Shown piece after piece: positions 9,931 through 18,559 of a stretch of DNA of 64,000 nt (the stretch's first letter is position 1; each line of letters begins with the position of its first letter). The position numbers and the translations under genes are program-made. Source of the stretch: Chitinophaga barathri (lineage in GTDB: Bacteria; Bacteroidota; Bacteroidia; Chitinophagales; Chitinophagaceae); the NCBI RefSeq assembly GCF_003807585.1, contig NZ_RMBX01000003.1:496001-560000 (forward strand), read 5' to 3'. The notes under the pieces were generated by a model. It was given only the letters and a program-made list of their open reading frames with translations, made no database searches and had not been told where the DNA came from.

Positions 9931-9941
9931 ATAAACAGGCA

Positions 9942-12900
9942 ATGAGCGATTTTTCTGTGCAGGTCTGGGAGGAAAAGATCAGTATCCCGACGTACGGCAT
10001 TGGCAAGCCGGATAAAAACCCGATGTTCTTCGAAAAACGTGTGTACCAGGGCAGCAGCGGTGTTGTATACCCGCATCCCGTCATAGAAAAAATACTGGAC
10101 GAAAAAAAGGACGAGATATGGAACGCGGTTTTCCTCGAAAACCAATACCTGAAGATCATGATCCTGCCGCAGCTGGGCGGCCGTGTGCAGATGGCGTACG
10201 ACAAAGTGGGCAAAAGACATTTCATCTATTATAACCAGGTGATAAAACCAGCGCTGGTAGGCCTCTGCGGGCCGTGGATATCCGGCGGCATAGAGTTCAA
10301 CTGGCCGCAGCATCACCGCCCCAGCACCTACGAACCCATTGATTTTACCATAGAAGAAAATGCGGACGGCAGCAAAACCGTATGGGTGAATGAAGTGGAA
10401 CGTATGTTCAGAACCAAGGGTATGGCCGGCTTCACCCTGCACCCGGACAAAGCGTACCTCGAAATAAAAGGCAAACTCTACAACCGCACTCCCCTGCCCC
10501 AGACCTTCCTCTGGTGGGCAAACCCCGCCGTGAAAGTGAACGATCATTACCAATCCGTATTCCCGCCGGACGTACATGCGGTATTTGATCACGGCAAACG
10601 GGATGTGAGCGATTTCCCCATCGCCACCGGCGTGTATTACAAAGTGGATTACGCCCCGGGAACGGATATTTCCCGTTACAAAAATATTCCTGTCCCCACT
10701 TCGTATATGGCGATCCGTTCGGATTATGATTTTGTGGGAGGATATGAAAACGATACCCAGGCCGGCGTACTGCATGTGGCCAATCACCATATTTCCCCCG
10801 GTAAAAAACAATGGACCTGGGGCCACAGCGACTTCGGAAGGGCATGGGACAAAAACCTCACGGACGAAGACGGGCCGTACATAGAACTGATGACCGGCGT
10901 TTATACCGACAACCAGCCCGATTTCAGCTGGCTGATGCCTTACGAGGAAAAGTCCTTCACACAATATTTCATGCCCTACAGGGAGCTGGGAGTGGTCAAA
11001 AACGCGACGAAAGACTTCCTGCTGTACACTTCTATGCAAGGGAACACGCTGGAGATAAAGATATTCGCCACCGGGGAACAGGTGATGCATACGCTGGAAC
11101 TGTTTGCGGACGGGCAGCCCGTGTTCAGGGACGTTTTTAACGTTTCTCCCGCACAGGTCTTCACCCGCGGCATCCCGTTACCTGCGGGCACCCGGGAAGA
11201 ATCGCTGCTGGTGATCGTAAACGGCGAAGACGGTAAAGAAAAGATCCGTTACCAGCACAGGCCGAACGGCGAAACAACACCGCCCTCCCCCGCATCCGCC
11301 GCTTTGGCGCCGGAAGCCGTGGAGAACAACGAACAGCTGTACCTCACCGGCCTGCATCTGGAACAATACCGTCACGCTACTTACAATCCCGTGGACTATT
11401 ACACGGAAGCGCTCCGCCGCGACCCGAAGGATGTACGCAATAACAACGCGCTGGGCGCATGGTATCTTCGCAGGGGACAATTTGCCAGGGCAGAACCTTA
11501 TTTCAGAACAGCGGTGGAAACGCTCACCAGCCGTAATCCCAATCCCTATGACGGTGAGCCCTTGTACAACCTGGGCCTTTGCCTGGACATGCAGGGCCGC
11601 AGAGATGAAGCCTATGATCAATATTACAAAGCCGTATGGAACAGCGCCTGGCAGGACAGCGGGTATTTCTCCCTCGCCCGCATCAGCGCTCACCGCGGTC
11701 AATATACGGAAGCGCTGGAGCAGGTGAACTGGTCCCTGGACAGGAATGCACGCAACAACAAGGCATGGGCTTTAAAAGCCGCCATCCTGCGCAAAACCGG
11801 CCGTTATGAAGAAGCCCTGGACGTCTGTAAAGACGGGCTGCGCCGCGACCTGTTCAACCTCACGCTTTATTTCGAGCAGCAGCTGAGCCTTGAAGCCTCC
11901 GGTGATATAAAAGCCGCCGCGGTGGCCAGCAGCACGCTCGTCCGGCTGGGCAGGGACGATGACCATAACTTCCTGGAATATGCCGGGGACTATGCGGCGG
12001 CGGGCCTGTACGAAGAGGCGATCGGCCTGATGAGCCTGCAATCGCGGGAAAGATCGCCGATGCATTATTATTATCTTGGCTGGTTTTACCAGCAGGGCGG
12101 TCATACAGATACCGCGCTTAGGTTCTTCAAACAAGCCGCGGCAGCCGATCCTGCATTGTGTTTCCCCAACAGGATGGAAGATGTGCCCGTGCTGCAGCTG
12201 GCCATGGAAATGAACCCGCAGGATGCAAAGGCGCCTTATTACCTGGGCTGCCTCTGGTACGACAAAAGACAATACAACGAAGCCATCGCCATGTGGGAGG
12301 AATCTCTCCGCCGCGACGATACCTTCCCCACCGTTCACCGCAACCTCGGCATCGCGCTGTTCAACAAGCGACACAATGCATCCGCCGCCCTCCGGCATTT
12401 CGAAAAAGCGTTTGAGCTGGATACATCGGACGCGCGCGTGCTCATGGAGCTGGATCAGCTGCGCAAACGCCTGAACGCGGATCCTGAACAACGCCTTGCT
12501 TTCCTGGAAACACATATAACGCCGGTGAACTGGCGCGATGACCTGTACCTCGAAAGAGCCGCGCTGCACAACTTTCTCGGCCGTCATGAACATGCTTTCG
12601 GGCTGATCATGCAGCGCCGGTTCCATCCCTGGGAAGGCGGCGAAGGCAAGGTATCCGGCCAGTACTGTTATAGTCTTGCGGCACTGGCGCGGCAGGACAT
12701 ACAGCAGGGGCAATTCGAAGCCGCTATCACCAAACTGCAAATGGCGCAGGTATTCCCGGATTCGCTCGGGGAAGGCAAGCTGTACGGCGCACAGGAAAAC
12801 GATATATTTTACTGGCTGGGTAAAGCGTACGAAGGTTTGCACGATGCGGAAAACGCCGCCGTTTATTTCCGTAAAGCCACCGAAGGCCTCAGCGAACCGG

Positions 12901-13292
12901 CCGCCGCAATGTATTACAACGATCAGCCGCCTGAAAAAATATTCTACCAGGGCCTGGCCTGGGAAGCACTGGACCAGAAAAACAAAGCAGAAGCCATTTT
13001 CCGCAGGCTGATCGCCTATGGCGAAGCACATGGCAATGATGAAGTGAAGATCGATTATTTCGCCGTGTCGCTGCCGGACCTGCTGATCTTCGAAGACAAC
13101 CTGGACGTGCGCAACGCCATGCACTGTGAATTTATGAAAGGGCTGGGGTATCTTGGCCTGAAGGAAACCGCTTCCGCAGTGGCCTGTTTCCGGAAAGTAC
13201 TGGTGCAGGGTTTTCATGCGGGAGCAAAAGCACATTTAATATTGGCCCGCGAAATGCAGGCCCCTGCCGCGGCAGGTAATGAAAAAAAATAG
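9942..13292 (+). CDS. DUF5107 domain protein with long TPR array
   Basis: This 1116-residue protein has no signal peptide, so it is probably cytoplasmic. Residues about 35-340 match the DUF5107 family, a beta-rich domain resembling galactose-mutarotase-like folds (ILPQLGGRVQMAYDKVGKR, GGIEFNWPQHHRP). About 440-1090 is a long array of tetratricopeptide helices (for example NALGAWYLRRGQFARAEPYF and YNLGLCLDMQGRRDEA). The family is often found beside glycoside hydrolases; an enzymatic role on sugars is suspected but not established from what I can see. Its position after the sugar porter suggests it acts on imported sugar. Its stop overlaps the start of the next gene by 14 bases, indicating translational coupling. 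Confidence 0.88.
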   Translation: MSDFSVQVWEEKISIPTYGIGKPDKNPMFFEKRVYQGSSGVVYPHPVIEKILDEKKDEIWNAVFLENQYLKIMILPQLGGRVQMAYDKVGKRHFIYYNQVIKPALVGLCGPWISGGIEFNWPQHHRPSTYEPIDFTIEENADGSKTVWVNEVERMFRTKGMAGFTLHPDKAYLEIKGKLYNRTPLPQTFLWWANPAVKVNDHYQSVFPPDVHAVFDHGKRDVSDFPIATGVYYKVDYAPGTDISRYKNIPVPTSYMAIRSDYDFVGGYENDTQAGVLHVANHHISPGKKQWTWGHSDFGRAWDKNLTDEDGPYIELMTGVYTDNQPDFSWLMPYEEKSFTQYFMPYRELGVVKNATKDFLLYTSMQGNTLEIKIFATGEQVMHTLELFADGQPVFRDVFNVSPAQVFTRGIPLPAGTREESLLVIVNGEDGKEKIRYQHRPNGETTPPSPASAALAPEAVENNEQLYLTGLHLEQYRHATYNPVDYYTEALRRDPKDVRNNNALGAWYLRRGQFARAEPYFRTAVETLTSRNPNPYDGEPLYNLGLCLDMQGRRDEAYDQYYKAVWNSAWQDSGYFSLARISAHRGQYTEALEQVNWSLDRNARNNKAWALKAAILRKTGRYEEALDVCKDGLRRDLFNLTLYFEQQLSLEASGDIKAAAVASSTLVRLGRDDDHNFLEYAGDYAAAGLYEEAIGLMSLQSRERSPMHYYYLGWFYQQGGHTDTALRFFKQAAAADPALCFPNRMEDVPVLQLAMEMNPQDAKAPYYLGCLWYDKRQYNEAIAMWEESLRRDDTFPTVHRNLGIALFNKRHNASAALRHFEKAFELDTSDARVLMELDQLRKRLNADPEQRLAFLETHITPVNWRDDLYLERAALHNFLGRHEHAFGLIMQRRFHPWEGGEGKVSGQYCYSLAALARQDIQQGQFEAAITKLQMAQVFPDSLGEGKLYGAQENDIFYWLGKAYEGLHDAENAAVYFRKATEGLSEPAAAMYYNDQPPEKIFYQGLAWEALDQKNKAEAIFRRLIAYGEAHGNDEVKIDYFAVSLPDLLIFEDNLDVRNAMHCEFMKGLGYLGLKETASAVACFRKVLVQGFHAGAKAHLILAREMQAPAAAGNEKK

Positions 13293-16008
13293 TTCCATGT
13301 TTCGCAGACTCGTTATCATATTCCTCCTCAGCAGCACCGGCGCCACCGCGCAAACATTACCGCTCGCGGGCAAATGGCAGTACCGGCTGGACCCGGAGGA
13401 TAAAGGAATAAAAGAAGAATGGTTCAACCGGCAGTTCAGCCAGTCGCTTCAACTACCCGGCACGCTGGACGATGCGGGCATCGGGAAAGCCAGCACGCTG
13501 ACGCCCGACTCGCTCAATAAAGAAATACTGCTGATGCTCACCCGTAAACATTCCTATACCGGCCCCGCCTGGTATGCGAAGGAAGTGACGATACCGGCAT
13601 CATGGCGTAATAAAAGCATTCAACTTACGCTGGAACGCGTATTGTGGAATACCCGTGTGTGGGTGGATGGCGTGGAGTGCGGTGCGGATGAGAGCTTGAT
13701 AGCTCCGCATCGTTTCTCCGCCACCACCGTTTTTACACCCGGCAAACATAAATTGGTGATCCGTGTGGACAACCGGAAACGGTACGATATGAGCGTGCGC
13801 GACATGGCGCATGCCTATACGGACGGCACGCAGATCATCTGGAACGGCATGATCGGGAAAATGCAGCTGCAGGCAAAAGACAAAATTCATATCCTGCAAA
13901 CGCAGGTGTATCCTGACATCAGCCACCGCTCCGCTCTTGTGCGTGTGAAGGTTCAAAATGAAAACGGCGCCACTGCAAAAGGACAGATCACTATACAAGC
14001 CGGCGGAAAAACGCAGATGCTGAACGCGGAGTTGCCCGCAGGTGTTTCCTCGCATGAACTGACCTTACAACTGGGCGCTGAAATGAAAACATGGGACGAA
14101 TTCCATCCCTACCTCTATACACTCAAAACCACCCTGGCCGCCGGAGCCGCGAAAGACGCCGCCAGCACCACCTTTGGGATGCGAGAGGTAACGAATAAAA
14201 ACGCGCTCCTCCAGGTGAACGGCAAACGTATCTTCCTGCGGGGAACACTGGAATGCAATATCTTCCCCCTCACCGGCCACCCGCCGATGGACCGGAAAGG
14301 ATGGCTGAAAGTATTCAGTTCCGCCAAAGCATACGGCCTGAACCACCTGCGGTTCCACTCCTGGTGCCCGCCATCCGCTGCTTTTGAAGTCGCGGACTCC
14401 GTGGGATTTTATTTGCAGGTGGAGCTTCCTTTCTGGAATAAAAACGCCGGAAAAGACACCGCGATGAATACATGGCTGGAATCAGAAGCGGCGCGCATCA
14501 GCCAGGAATATGGCAATCATCCATCCTTCTGTTTCTGGTCTATGGGCAATGAACTGGAAGGGAATTTCCAGTGGCTGGAAGATATGGTGGCAAGCCTGAA
14601 AAAGTCCGACCCGCGGCATTTGTATACCACCACCACATTCACTTTCCAGCGCGATCACGGCAAATGGCCGGAACCGGGGGATGAATTTTTTATCACCCAG
14701 TACACCCGTAAAGGATGGGTACGCGGGCAGGGAATTTTTAACACCATCCCTCCCTCCTTCGCCACCGACTATACGAAAGAAACAGACAGCCTGACCGTAC
14801 CGCTGATCACCCATGAAATAGGCCAGTATTCCGTATTTCCGAATATGGAAGAGATAAAAAAATACACCGGCGTACTGGACCCGCTGAACTTTAAGGCCAT
14901 CCGGAAAGATATGGAACGGAAAGGCCTGTTGTCATTAGCTCCGCAATACCTCCAGGCCAGCGGTAAATTCGCGGCTAACCTGTATAAAGAAGAAATAGAA
15001 CGCGCGCTGAAGACCCGCAACTTCAGCGGTTTCCAGCTGCTGGACCTGCACGACTTCCCCGGCCAGGGCACCGCGCTCATCGGCATACTGGATGCTTTCT
15101 GGGACAGCAAAGGGCTGGTAACGCCCGCGCAGCACCGGATGTACTGCTCCGCTGTAGTCCCCCTGCTCCGTTTTGAAAAAGCCGCTTATACCAGCAACGA
15201 AACGTTCACCGCCACCGCGGAAGCCGCCAACTTCAGCGAAAACGCCCTCTCCGGCATTACGCCGGAATGGACCATCAAAACCAGCGCCGGTAAGGTGATT
15301 GCATCGGGCAGGCTCGCAGCGGGACAGATCCCGTTGGGCAACGGGCATACGCTGGGCGATATCCGCGTCCCGCTAAATAAGATCAGCGCCGCATCGGAAC
15401 TGACCATTACACTGCGCATCGGGCAACATCACAATGAATGGAGGATCTGGGTATACCCTGATACACGCAGCGAAACATTCCCTTCCGTTCATTACACCCG
15501 CTCATTCCCCGAGGCCATGCAATGGCTGAATGAAGGAAAAACAGTACTGCTCAACCCGGACACCGCTTCGCTGAACGGCGTGGAAGGCCGCTTTGCACCA
15601 GTGTTCTGGAGCCCGGTACATTTCCCCGCGCAACCCGGCACCATGGGCATCCTATGCAATCCGAAACATCCCGCGCTGGCAGACTTCCCTACCGCCGCAT
15701 ATAGCGACTGGCAATGGTGGGACCTGATCACCTCCTCCAAAACCATGGTGACAGACAGTCTCCCCACCCTCACGCCCATCGTGCGCGTCATGGACAACTT
15801 CTTCAAAAACCGTAAAATGGCTAATGTCCTGGAAGCCAGGGTGGGAAAAGGAAAACTCATCTTCACTTCCCTCGATCTTTACCGCGACCTGGACAAACGC
15901 CCGGCAGCTAAACAGCTGCGGTACAGCCTGGAAAAATATATGCAGGGGGCAACGTTTAAACCTTCGGTGACATTGACGGAGCAACAATTGAAAAAACTTC
16001 TGAAATAA
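13279..16008 (+). CDS. Glycoside hydrolase family 2-type beta-glycosidase
   Basis: This 909-residue exported enzyme has a signal peptide (about 1-25, GATAQ). An N-terminal jelly-roll sugar-binding domain (about 30-200) is followed by an Ig-like domain (about 205-305) and a TIM-barrel catalytic domain (about 310-620). The barrel opens with the GH2 strand VNGKRIFLRGTLECNIFP. The putative acid/base is Glu425 in SMGNELEG and the nucleophile Glu513 in LITHEIGQY. A C-terminal beta-sandwich region follows. GH2 includes beta-galactosidases, glucuronidases and mannosidases; specificity cannot be assigned. It would trim oligosaccharides in the periplasm. The gene overlaps the DUF5107 gene by 14 bases and closes the operon. 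Confidence 0.88.
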   Translation: MKKNSSMFRRLVIIFLLSSTGATAQTLPLAGKWQYRLDPEDKGIKEEWFNRQFSQSLQLPGTLDDAGIGKASTLTPDSLNKEILLMLTRKHSYTGPAWYAKEVTIPASWRNKSIQLTLERVLWNTRVWVDGVECGADESLIAPHRFSATTVFTPGKHKLVIRVDNRKRYDMSVRDMAHAYTDGTQIIWNGMIGKMQLQAKDKIHILQTQVYPDISHRSALVRVKVQNENGATAKGQITIQAGGKTQMLNAELPAGVSSHELTLQLGAEMKTWDEFHPYLYTLKTTLAAGAAKDAASTTFGMREVTNKNALLQVNGKRIFLRGTLECNIFPLTGHPPMDRKGWLKVFSSAKAYGLNHLRFHSWCPPSAAFEVADSVGFYLQVELPFWNKNAGKDTAMNTWLESEAARISQEYGNHPSFCFWSMGNELEGNFQWLEDMVASLKKSDPRHLYTTTTFTFQRDHGKWPEPGDEFFITQYTRKGWVRGQGIFNTIPPSFATDYTKETDSLTVPLITHEIGQYSVFPNMEEIKKYTGVLDPLNFKAIRKDMERKGLLSLAPQYLQASGKFAANLYKEEIERALKTRNFSGFQLLDLHDFPGQGTALIGILDAFWDSKGLVTPAQHRMYCSAVVPLLRFEKAAYTSNETFTATAEAANFSENALSGITPEWTIKTSAGKVIASGRLAAGQIPLGNGHTLGDIRVPLNKISAASELTITLRIGQHHNEWRIWVYPDTRSETFPSVHYTRSFPEAMQWLNEGKTVLLNPDTASLNGVEGRFAPVFWSPVHFPAQPGTMGILCNPKHPALADFPTAAYSDWQWWDLITSSKTMVTDSLPTLTPIVRVMDNFFKNRKMANVLEARVGKGKLIFTSLDLYRDLDKRPAAKQLRYSLEKYMQGATFKPSVTLTEQQLKKLLK

Positions 16009-16225
16009 TTGTTTGTGTTTGGGCCGCCAAAAGGATCAATAAAAAGAAATCGAACATACGTATCCACCTGGAAATAGCTTGTTTGGAACTAACAAAAGCG
16101 CCGACTCATACTATATTATCAAGACAGGGGTAAGTATGGGAAAGATATAGGAAAGCTATACCCATGGCGAAGGATAAGCGCAGGTGATGCGGAGATGAGG
16201 CGGACCTGATCCGGAGTTGAGCGGG
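16009..16225. other. Intergenic region with quasi-repetitive GA-rich element
   Basis: No gene is seen. From about 16141 to 16228 the sequence is built of near-repeating short units such as GATAAGCG, GATGCGG, GATGAGGCGG, GATCCGG and GAGCGGG, after a TATAG/CTATA-rich stretch. This resembles dispersed intergenic repeat elements of some Bacteroidota genomes, but a family assignment would need a genome comparison. Confidence 0.35.
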
Positions 16226-16957
16226 TTAATATGATATCAGGAGCCCTGCAAATAACAGGCAGCTGCCACGCTCAGGGCAGCTGTCTGTTATTTGCACCTG
16301 TCTCGTCTTTTCCATATCCGGCGAAGCATACAGTGCCTCCGGTATTTCGGCCAGCGTGGAATAATGCAGCTGCGGCCCCAGCCCGTAAAACTCCTGGAAA
16401 CTCATGATCAACGGGCGCCATTTGCCGGGGTCCACGCGGTTCGGATGGCCGTCCATCAGGATGTGCTGATGCAAATGCACTTTTGTGATACGAAGCTCCA
16501 GGGTGGTGATCTTCCCGCGCATGTGCGGGTCATGGTCCGCCAGGCCGTGCACTTCCTCCAGCACCGCTTCCTGTTGTACGGGGCACTCCAGCACACGCGG
16601 CGGCTTTACCGTCAGGGAGCCAAGCGGGCTCAGCCCCGCCGCTCCGAATTTATCCGGTTCATAACGGTATCCTTTTTTCTGTTTGCCTTCCGGAACGGGA
16701 TTACTGCCTGTGAGCTTCGCCAGCCGGTTCACAGCCGCCGCTTCATTTTCAGAAGGCAGGTTCAGCACACATTCGCCGGTGCGGATAATGTTCTCCGTGG
16801 TCTTCGACAGGGCGGACAGACCGATCATACAACGCCAGCCCAACCAGAAAATGGAGGACATTGGAGCTAGATTGGCCGTACCGTCTGTATTCATGGTGCT
16901 GATCAATACCACCGGCGTACCGAAGTACAGGATGGCAGGTTCTGATACCTGGTGCAT
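16226..16957 (-). CDS. Flavin reductase-like protein (FMN-binding split barrel)
   Basis: This 243-residue soluble protein has the split-barrel fold of the flavin reductase family, which binds FMN and often reduces flavin with NAD(P)H. The N-terminal strand pattern TPVVLISTMNTDGTANLAPMSSIFWLGW is typical, followed by ENIIRTGECVLNLPS. Residues about 125-190 carry a conserved VLECPVQQEAVLEEVH strand and a His-rich segment. The last about 22 residues, after YASPDMEKTRQ, are encoded by a large hairpin and look unlike family sequence, so the original stop may have been replaced. It is monocistronic and tail-to-tail with the GH2 gene. Its partner monooxygenase, if any, is not in view. Confidence 0.82.
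   Translation of the reverse strand: MHQVSEPAILYFGTPVVLISTMNTDGTANLAPMSSIFWLGWRCMIGLSALSKTTENIIRTGECVLNLPSENEAAAVNRLAKLTGSNPVPEGKQKKGYRYEPDKFGAAGLSPLGSLTVKPPRVLECPVQQEAVLEEVHGLADHDPHMRGKITTLELRITKVHLHQHILMDGHPNRVDPGKWRPLIMSFQEFYGLGPQLHYSTLAEIPEALYASPDMEKTRQVQITDSCPERGSCLLFAGLLISY
16247..16296. repeat. 21-bp inverted repeat (large hairpin) inside the 3' end of the flavin reductase gene
   Basis: The left arm at 16247-16267 and the right arm at 16276-16296 are complementary at 20 of 21 positions around an 8-base loop. The right arm starts GGCAGCTG and ends TTATTTGCA. There is no T-tract on either side, so it is not a canonical terminator. It may be a REP-like palindrome or an RNA-stabilising hairpin. 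Confidence 0.7.
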
Positions 16958-17069
16958 GTTCGTAGTTTATTCCCCAAAGCTATCTCCTGCCACCCGTCCT
17001 GAAAACCCGGAACTTGCTGTTTTTGTGTTGAAAGAAGTGAAAACTCGTTATCTCATTACCGGGGGAAAT

Positions 17070-18542
17070 CTATTTCAGATACCACATCAGCGTCCCCGCC
17101 CGGTCTTCCCCGAACTGTACCAGCGCCTGCTGGTATTGTTTTTCATTGTAAGCCCGTTCTGTATCAGGGAAAATAAACCGTTTCGGGATTACAGCAGACG
17201 CAGCCAGCGGCCCCAAAGTAAACTGCGGGAATCCCGTACGCCGGTGATCGAACCAGCCTTCCGGCCCTTTCAGGAACAGGGCGATCCATTTTTGTGTGAT
17301 CAGTTGTTCGCGGGTGCCATCATATTGCACGCCGGGGAGATTATAATAATCCCTGATATCGGCTACCCCTTCCACATTGTAATACCGCATGCTGGAGCGG
17401 ATGGCCTCGTAATAAAGGCTTTCAGCCGTTTTGCCCGCCACCGTTACCCTGCCGGCCTGCACGGCTTCCGCCAGTATAAAACATAATTCCGTGTAGGTCA
17501 TCAATGAAGCCTTCAGCATCGGGTGGCTGTTGCTGTTGAACATCGGCGAAAGCCTTGAGATATGCGGTGAGCCTCCGTTGTAGTCATAAGGCGCCGGTAT
17601 GGCGTTGGGCACGCCCACATAATCGTCCATATACATCCTTCCCCCGTTGGGATCGTCCACAGGTGCGATCCATACTTCCATCCTAGGATCATCGCGCTCT
17701 GCCAGGGCATCCACGATCTCCTTACTGGGCTTTCGTTTGTCAAACTCAGCGAACGCATTCGCCAAAGGCCCGCCCGGCCAGCTGTTCACGCCGATATCAC
17801 CAGGATACCCGATCTCCGCATTGTCTTCGTTGTTTTCAAAGACGGGATACTTCAGGGGCTCGTTCAGTATTTCCTGCATGACTGAGAACGCGGGCGCATA
17901 GTTTTTGGAAATACGCAGCAGCATACGAAGGCGAAGTGAATTGGCCAGTTTCCGCCATTTTAAAGCATCTCCTTTGTACATCGGGTCCGCTGTGGCATCT
18001 ACCGTTCTACTGAGCAGGGAAAGCTCGTTATTGGCTTCTTTCAGCGTATTCAGCAAGGCGGGATAGATGTCCTGCTGCCGGTCGTACCGGGGATGCACAA
18101 TACCTTCGTTTTTGGAAAGCAACGCTTCGCTGTAGGGAATATCCCCGTACAGGTCTGTGATATAGGCAAAATTAAATGCCTCCAGTACTTTGCCCACGGC
18201 GATATACTCCGGCTGGTTCATTGTGCCGGCTATCTCCATCATTTCACGGTTAGCGGACAGCCGGGCGTAATAACTATCCCAGCCGCGCGGCCCCCAGTCA
18301 AATTTGTCGTTGTCCTCATTACGCACCAGCGTGATGTATCGGCCCGCGGATGCCGGTTCTTCCCAATAGGCCTCCCGCTGGTAATCGTAAGCGGTATTGA
18401 TCAGCACGCTGCTGAGCAGGAACTCCGGGCTTACGGATTCCGAAGCGTTCGGGTTGCGGTTGATCTCTTCCAGTCCTTTATCACAAGCTGAAAGGGCCAT
18501 CCCCAGCGGGAGCAACATATATTTTAAAGGTATGCGCGGCAT
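17070..18542 (-). CDS. SusD/RagB-family lipoprotein (SusD-like_2 type)
   Basis: This 490-residue lipoprotein has lipobox ALSAC (Cys20). It belongs to the SusD-like subgroup with the N-terminal LEEINRNPNASESVSPEFLLSS segment, the helix YIAVGKVLEAFNFAYITDLYGDIPYSEAL, and the C-terminal EQLITQKWIALFLKGPEGWFDHRRTGFP motif. It partners the SusC encoded 17 bases upstream (18560-21763). No glycosidase or regulator accompanies the pair, so the ligand could be a glycan fragment, peptide or other compound. The subgroup is often found in orphan SusCD pairs. Confidence 0.93.
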   Translation of the reverse strand: MPRIPLKYMLLPLGMALSACDKGLEEINRNPNASESVSPEFLLSSVLINTAYDYQREAYWEEPASAGRYITLVRNEDNDKFDWGPRGWDSYYARLSANREMMEIAGTMNQPEYIAVGKVLEAFNFAYITDLYGDIPYSEALLSKNEGIVHPRYDRQQDIYPALLNTLKEANNELSLLSRTVDATADPMYKGDALKWRKLANSLRLRMLLRISKNYAPAFSVMQEILNEPLKYPVFENNEDNAEIGYPGDIGVNSWPGGPLANAFAEFDKRKPSKEIVDALAERDDPRMEVWIAPVDDPNGGRMYMDDYVGVPNAIPAPYDYNGGSPHISRLSPMFNSNSHPMLKASLMTYTELCFILAEAVQAGRVTVAGKTAESLYYEAIRSSMRYYNVEGVADIRDYYNLPGVQYDGTREQLITQKWIALFLKGPEGWFDHRRTGFPQFTLGPLAASAVIPKRFIFPDTERAYNEKQYQQALVQFGEDRAGTLMWYLK

Positions 18543-18559
18543 TACCGTGTTTGTTGTTA

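Noticed and set aside
16131..16170. ATGGG...CCCAT stem as terminator of the first PUL
   Set aside because: Only 5 bp of stem and no T-run; too weak to call.
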